Source: Blastopirellula marina
GTDB taxonomy: Bacteria; Planctomycetota; Planctomycetia; Pirellulales; Pirellulaceae
Direction of reading: 5' to 3'
NCBI RefSeq assembly: GCF_002967765.1
Contig: NZ_PUHY01000012.1
Location: 124,001-188,000 of the forward strand
Length of the DNA stretch: 64,000 nucleotides
Position numbers and translations under genes: made by a program. Each line of letters begins with the position of its first letter. The first letter of the stretch is position 1. The notes under the pieces are model-generated. The model had not been told where the DNA came from, did not search any database, and worked only from the letters and a program-made list of their open reading frames with translations. Positions 61,051 through 64,000 of this stretch are shown here, in pieces.

Positions 61051-63162
61051 TTAACGACGCGTGGTGAATTCCGCAGTGTTTAACAACGCCCAGAGAAGAT
61101 CTTCAAAGGCTTCACTTCTCGAATCGATTTCTTGAACATAGTCGTACGCTACATCCAACTCTTGCTCATTGGGCGCGCGTCCGAGGACATTCACATATAG
61201 CCGTTGAATAGCTTGGCGATCGTCTGGTGACTCGTCGAGCAGCTTCGCCAACTTGGTCTTCTGATCCCCTTCGGCACGAATCTGCGATTGCAGCTGTCGA
61301 TTGTTCATCATGAACATGGCCTGCTGCATCGTCTGTGGTCGAAAATCTTTGCCGAGAGATGGGTCGTAGCCAAACACCTCGTTCACCAGGTCAAGCGTGC
61401 TCTTGGGTGGCGGCGGAAAGCGAATCGCATCGGTCGGTTCGGTTGGCTTGCCTTCCTGATTCGGCAGGTCAATTGCGACCGCAAGCGACTTGAAGACAAC
61501 ATCTCCCCGCATCTTCCGGAATTCGGCAGAAGCCAACTGGCCGACCACTTGATCATCGGCATCAAGCTGACGCTGATAGGCTTTGGTGTTTAGGATCAAC
61601 CGGAACAACGATTTGGCGTCGTAATCGTTCGCCGCGAAATGACCAGCGACGGCATCATGAATGGAGGGCAAGCTGGGATAGCCGGCCTCGGCGGTGATTT
61701 CGTCAATCGGATCGCAAAAGGGTGAATCCATCAAACGTTCCCAGATACGGTTTGCGTAGGCCTTGGTGAACATTTCGTTTTCGGGGCTCGTCACCCACTG
61801 GGCCAGCTGCACACGACGCTTCACGTCGCTGGTCCCCTTGGGAAGTGGATCGCCGCTGAAAACGGTTGGCAACATCACACGGCTCGTTTCCGGCAGCTTG
61901 TGCTCGCCTGATTCCTTGCTGCTGACGATGATCTCACTGCTGTCGTTCCAAGGAAGCTTCGAGCTAGAACGCACGAAGAAAGCGGCCATCTGATGGAAGC
62001 GTTCCTGTGGAATGTCAACGAAAGGGTGATCGTGACACTCGGCACATTGGATCTGCGTACCGAGGAAAATCCGTGTCGTTTCGCCTGCAAGTCGAGAGGT
62101 ACTCGCTTGGTGGTAACCAACAAAGAAAGCTGGCGGGTTATCACCCACTTTGCCAGTCGCCGTCAGAATGCGATAAGTGACTTCGTCCCAGCCCATTCCT
62201 TGATTCAGTTGCTCGGCCATCCAATCTTGAAAAACCTGGTAATCCAAGTAAGTCAACTCTGGCTGAGGGATTCGATAACTAAAGACATCGCTCCAATAAG
62301 TCGCCCAATTCTGCCCGAACTCCGGGCTGGCCAACAAGCGATCGACCAACAACGACCGTTTTGCTGGGTTTGTATCTTGCAGGAATTCGGTACGCTCCTC
62401 TTCAGTTGGAATGCGTCCGATGACATCAATCGTTGCCCGTCGCAAGAAAGTTTCGTCATCGATGATCGACGTCGTCTTATTGAGATGAGCGTCGCTGACG
62501 ATCAGTGCGTCGAGTTCTTTCGAGGTTAAAGCATGTTGCGAATCAAGTTCAGCCCGCACAAATTCAGGAGCGATTTCCTGCTCAGGTTCGCTGGCCTTCT
62601 TTTCTGCAGCTTCCAGCTTCGCAACTTGGCTCTTCGGGACGAAGAGGAGTGCGTCGACGATCACAATTCCATCTGCTTCATTATCAGAAATCGTAACGAC
62701 GGCATCTTGCTCGGATTGGAAGTCGAACTCACCTAACAGATGGAAGACCAACGGCCCTTTGGGCTGTGTACGCTGGTTGACCTTCAGCTGAGCTTCCCCT
62801 TTGGCATGTTGGATTACAACCGGTGCTTTTTTCGCTCGGTTGCCACCTGCGTTGTAAGCCAGGTAAACATGATAGGCACCCGACTTAGGAAGCTTCTTTC
62901 GGAACGTAACACGTTTGGCCTCGCGGCTGACTGGATCATCCGACTTGCCGCTGTGGATATAGCCCTCACCCACATACGGTTTCGAATGCTGCGACTTTTG
63001 CCAGGGACCTTCGATCTCAGCATCGAGATCATCCAATAACACACCCGGCAGCGGCTGGGTGTTAATCGAATCAGCAGCGCGCCCTGACGAAGCAGCCGTC
63101 AACAACAGCAAAGCCATGCATGATTGCACCACAAAGCCCGAAGGTACCAGTCGCATGGGCAT
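61051..63162 (-). CDS. DUF1549/DUF1553 domain protein with an N-terminal beta domain
   Basis: 703 aa; signal peptide LVPSGFVVQSCMALLLLTAASSGRA. Residues about 40-175 are a beta-sandwich resembling a golvesin/xanthan-lyase-type domain (AKRVTFRKKLPKSGAYHVYL; PVVIQHAKGEAQLKVNQRTQ). Then DUF1549 (ALTSKELDALIVSDAHLNKT; TFLRRATIDVIGRIPTEEER; LASPEFGQNWATYWSDVF) with the CxxCH motif QCAECHDHPFVDIPQERFHQ, and DUF1553 (WVTSPENEMFTKAYANRIWE; SLFRLILNTKAYQRQL; VLGRAPNEQELDVAYDYVQ). The paired cytochrome PSC domain seen in many relatives is absent and is replaced by this beta domain. AGGGAAAGT precedes the ATG. Confidence 0.93.
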   Translation of the reverse strand: MPMRLVPSGFVVQSCMALLLLTAASSGRAADSINTQPLPGVLLDDLDAEIEGPWQKSQHSKPYVGEGYIHSGKSDDPVSREAKRVTFRKKLPKSGAYHVYLAYNAGGNRAKKAPVVIQHAKGEAQLKVNQRTQPKGPLVFHLLGEFDFQSEQDAVVTISDNEADGIVIVDALLFVPKSQVAKLEAAEKKASEPEQEIAPEFVRAELDSQHALTSKELDALIVSDAHLNKTTSIIDDETFLRRATIDVIGRIPTEEERTEFLQDTNPAKRSLLVDRLLASPEFGQNWATYWSDVFSYRIPQPELTYLDYQVFQDWMAEQLNQGMGWDEVTYRILTATGKVGDNPPAFFVGYHQASTSRLAGETTRIFLGTQIQCAECHDHPFVDIPQERFHQMAAFFVRSSSKLPWNDSSEIIVSSKESGEHKLPETSRVMLPTVFSGDPLPKGTSDVKRRVQLAQWVTSPENEMFTKAYANRIWERLMDSPFCDPIDEITAEAGYPSLPSIHDAVAGHFAANDYDAKSLFRLILNTKAYQRQLDADDQVVGQLASAEFRKMRGDVVFKSLAVAIDLPNQEGKPTEPTDAIRFPPPPKSTLDLVNEVFGYDPSLGKDFRPQTMQQAMFMMNNRQLQSQIRAEGDQKTKLAKLLDESPDDRQAIQRLYVNVLGRAPNEQELDVAYDYVQEIDSRSEAFEDLLWALLNTAEFTTRR

Positions 63163-63361
63163 ACTTTCCCTGGATGAGAGGCAAGTGTTTGAGCGTCTCC
63201 ACAGAAAGGGAGAACGGTAGGCAGACCCCCAATGTAAGGAAAAAAGAAAAGTAACGTCAATCTAAAAGCATAGAAGATTTGTTACGTCATGCTGTAACGG
63301 CGATTTTGTCACCGCTAAACTACGCCCCGCCTGCTAGCGACACGGTAAAGTCGCCGTAAAT

Positions 63362-63406
63362 CACCAAGAGCCTTGGACTGCGAGGGACAATCCAAGGCTC
63401 TTGGTG
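63362..63406 (-). terminator. 16-bp perfect hairpin after the CsbD-like gene
   Basis: CACCAAGAGCCTTGGA and TCCAAGGCTCTTGGTG pair perfectly around a 13-base loop, 25 bases beyond the stop. No T-run on the minus strand; plus-strand reading leads to CTATTCCGCTTTTC. Confidence 0.65.
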
Positions 63407-63431
63407 CTATTCCGCTTTTCGCTATCTGCTC

Positions 63432-63629
63432 TTACAAAGCATTCCGAAATTGGTCGATCTGTCGCTCAGCTTCCTCTTTGGCTACGCCATATCGCTGTTG
63501 AATCTTGCCAACCAGTTCATCTCGCTTGCCGGCGATCACTTCCATGTCGTCATCGGTCAGTTTGCCCCACTGCTGACGCACGTTACCGCGAAACTCTTTC
63601 CAGTTTCCTTTAATGGTGTCCCAATTCAT
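63432..63629 (-). CDS. CsbD family stress-response protein
   Basis: 65 aa from ATG at 63629; AGGAG is six bases upstream, so the longer frame is wrong. The sequence MNWDTIKGNWKEFRGNVRQQ, WGKLTDDDMEVIAGKRDELV and GKIQQRYGVAKEEAERQIDQ is a complete CsbD domain (small four-helix bundle). CsbD proteins are induced by general stress, acid or heat in many bacteria; the mechanism is not known. It follows a partial gene on the same strand. Confidence 0.95.
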   Translation of the reverse strand: MNWDTIKGNWKEFRGNVRQQWGKLTDDDMEVIAGKRDELVGKIQQRYGVAKEEAERQIDQFRNAL

Positions 63630-63754
63630 GATTGGACTCCTGACTGAATGAAGTAGTGAGGGGGTATCAAAAAAATTAAGCCAAGCCTCGGGGGAAAGTG
63701 TTCCTAAGAACGTCTCCCCCAAGGCGTTGGCCCAACAACCACTTCGCAATCCAT

Positions 63755-63814
63755 CTCAGGTGTGGTTAAAAGTTCTTGCTCCTACGCGAAGCGTCACTCC
63801 ATCAACCACCTGAG
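63755..63814 (-). terminator. Imperfect stem after the partial gene
   Basis: CTCAGGTG-TGGTT (63755-63767) pairs with AACCACCTGAG (63804-63814) over 11 bp with a two-base bulge and a 36-base loop. It begins eleven bases beyond the stop of the truncated gene at the right edge. Confidence 0.35.
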
Positions 63815-63824
63815 ACTTCCTGTA

Positions 63825-64000
63825 CTAGTTGTCTTTCGTGTCCACGTCGACACTCACACCAGGGACATTGATGTTGGCATCCACTTCCGGTCGGTCATCT
63901 TCGACCTTCAGTGTTGTCGTTCCGATATGAGCGTTCGCTTCTTGTGGCCAATTCTGTTGGTTGAAGCCTTTCACGTCTTCCAACGTTTCTGGGTCGATAT
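63825..64000 (-). CDS. Unknown protein, C-terminal part only
   Basis: A minus-strand frame enters from the right edge and ends at TAG (63825-63827). About 58 residues are visible: IDPETLEDVKGFNQQNWPQE, ANAHIGTTTLKVEDDRPEVD and ANINVPGVSVDVDTKDN. The last part has an alternating acidic/Val pattern (DANINVPGVSVDVD). No family is recognised. Composition suggests an exported or surface protein, but the N-terminus is outside the window. Confidence 0.7.
   Translation of the reverse strand, partial: IDPETLEDVKGFNQQNWPQEANAHIGTTTLKVEDDRPEVDANINVPGVSVDVDTKDN

Noticed and set aside
1-64000. CRISPR array, prophage, insertion sequence or genomic island
   Set aside because: No regular direct repeats, transposase, integrase or tRNA-associated boundary is visible; gene content is uniformly planctomycete.

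Overview
The window reads as a chromosomal segment from a planctomycete, most likely Pirellulales (Blastopirellula/Bremerella/Rhodopirellula-like). The evidence is lineage-marker families: a DUF1559 pseudopilin-like protein with the H-x9-DG ending (37540-38754), a DUF1501/DUF1549-DUF1553 pair (59687-63162), a PVC-type haem-binding/HEAT protein (52276-55377), a Cys-rich BBP7-like outer-membrane protein (30910-32286) and an LptD-like protein (18159-21302). Strands are mixed and genes are dense. I saw no rRNA, tRNA, CRISPR array, transposase, prophage or integration signature. Both edges cut genes (a family 2 glycosyltransferase at the left, an unknown C-terminus at the right). Layout: 1-8400 holds housekeeping and small conserved genes (Nif3-like protein, a secreted 891-aa protein, a sugar isomerase-like TIM barrel, RsmE, an ExeA-like ATPase, two small membrane proteins). 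8338-14006 carries a penicillin-acylase-family hydrolase and a sugar ABC importer written permease / binding protein / permease without an ATPase. 14128-21723 is an envelope block: a 29-aa basic ribosomal-type protein, an MMPL/RND exporter, a GT-C glycosyltransferase, an LptD-like protein and a DgkA-like kinase. 22166-28129 is RNA and regulation: bL21, RNase E/G, then hpf-ptsN-ptsH-ptsI, a PTS phosphorelay with no sugar permease. 28529-33993 holds a FecR-like/HEAT protein, the BBP7-like protein and an HDOD protein. 33965-43575 is the most striking block: eleven same-strand genes, mostly overlapping or a few bases apart, encode three consecutive GspF-like platform proteins, three minor pseudopilins, a DUF1559 protein with a very acidic insertion, a four-helix membrane protein, then a receiver protein, a hybrid histidine kinase and a FixJ-type regulator. 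This looks like a type II secretion/pseudopilus machine linked to its own phosphorelay, lacking ATPase and secretin in this window. 43638-51098 has a lipoprotein, a sodium:solute symporter, an ECF sigma factor, a cupin, an Lgt-like protein with a PDZ-like insertion, PanC and class II aldolase. 51214-64000 has a lipoprotein, the haem/HEAT protein, a TPR protein followed by RibD, an orphan Cys-rich protein, the DUF1501/DUF1549 pair and a CsbD-like protein. Non-coding signals include one classical bidirectional terminator, a clear terminator after bL21, several long perfect hairpins without U-tracts after genes, and a shared CCCC-TARTGGGG palindrome about 40 bases upstream of both the bL21 gene and the 29-aa basic protein gene.
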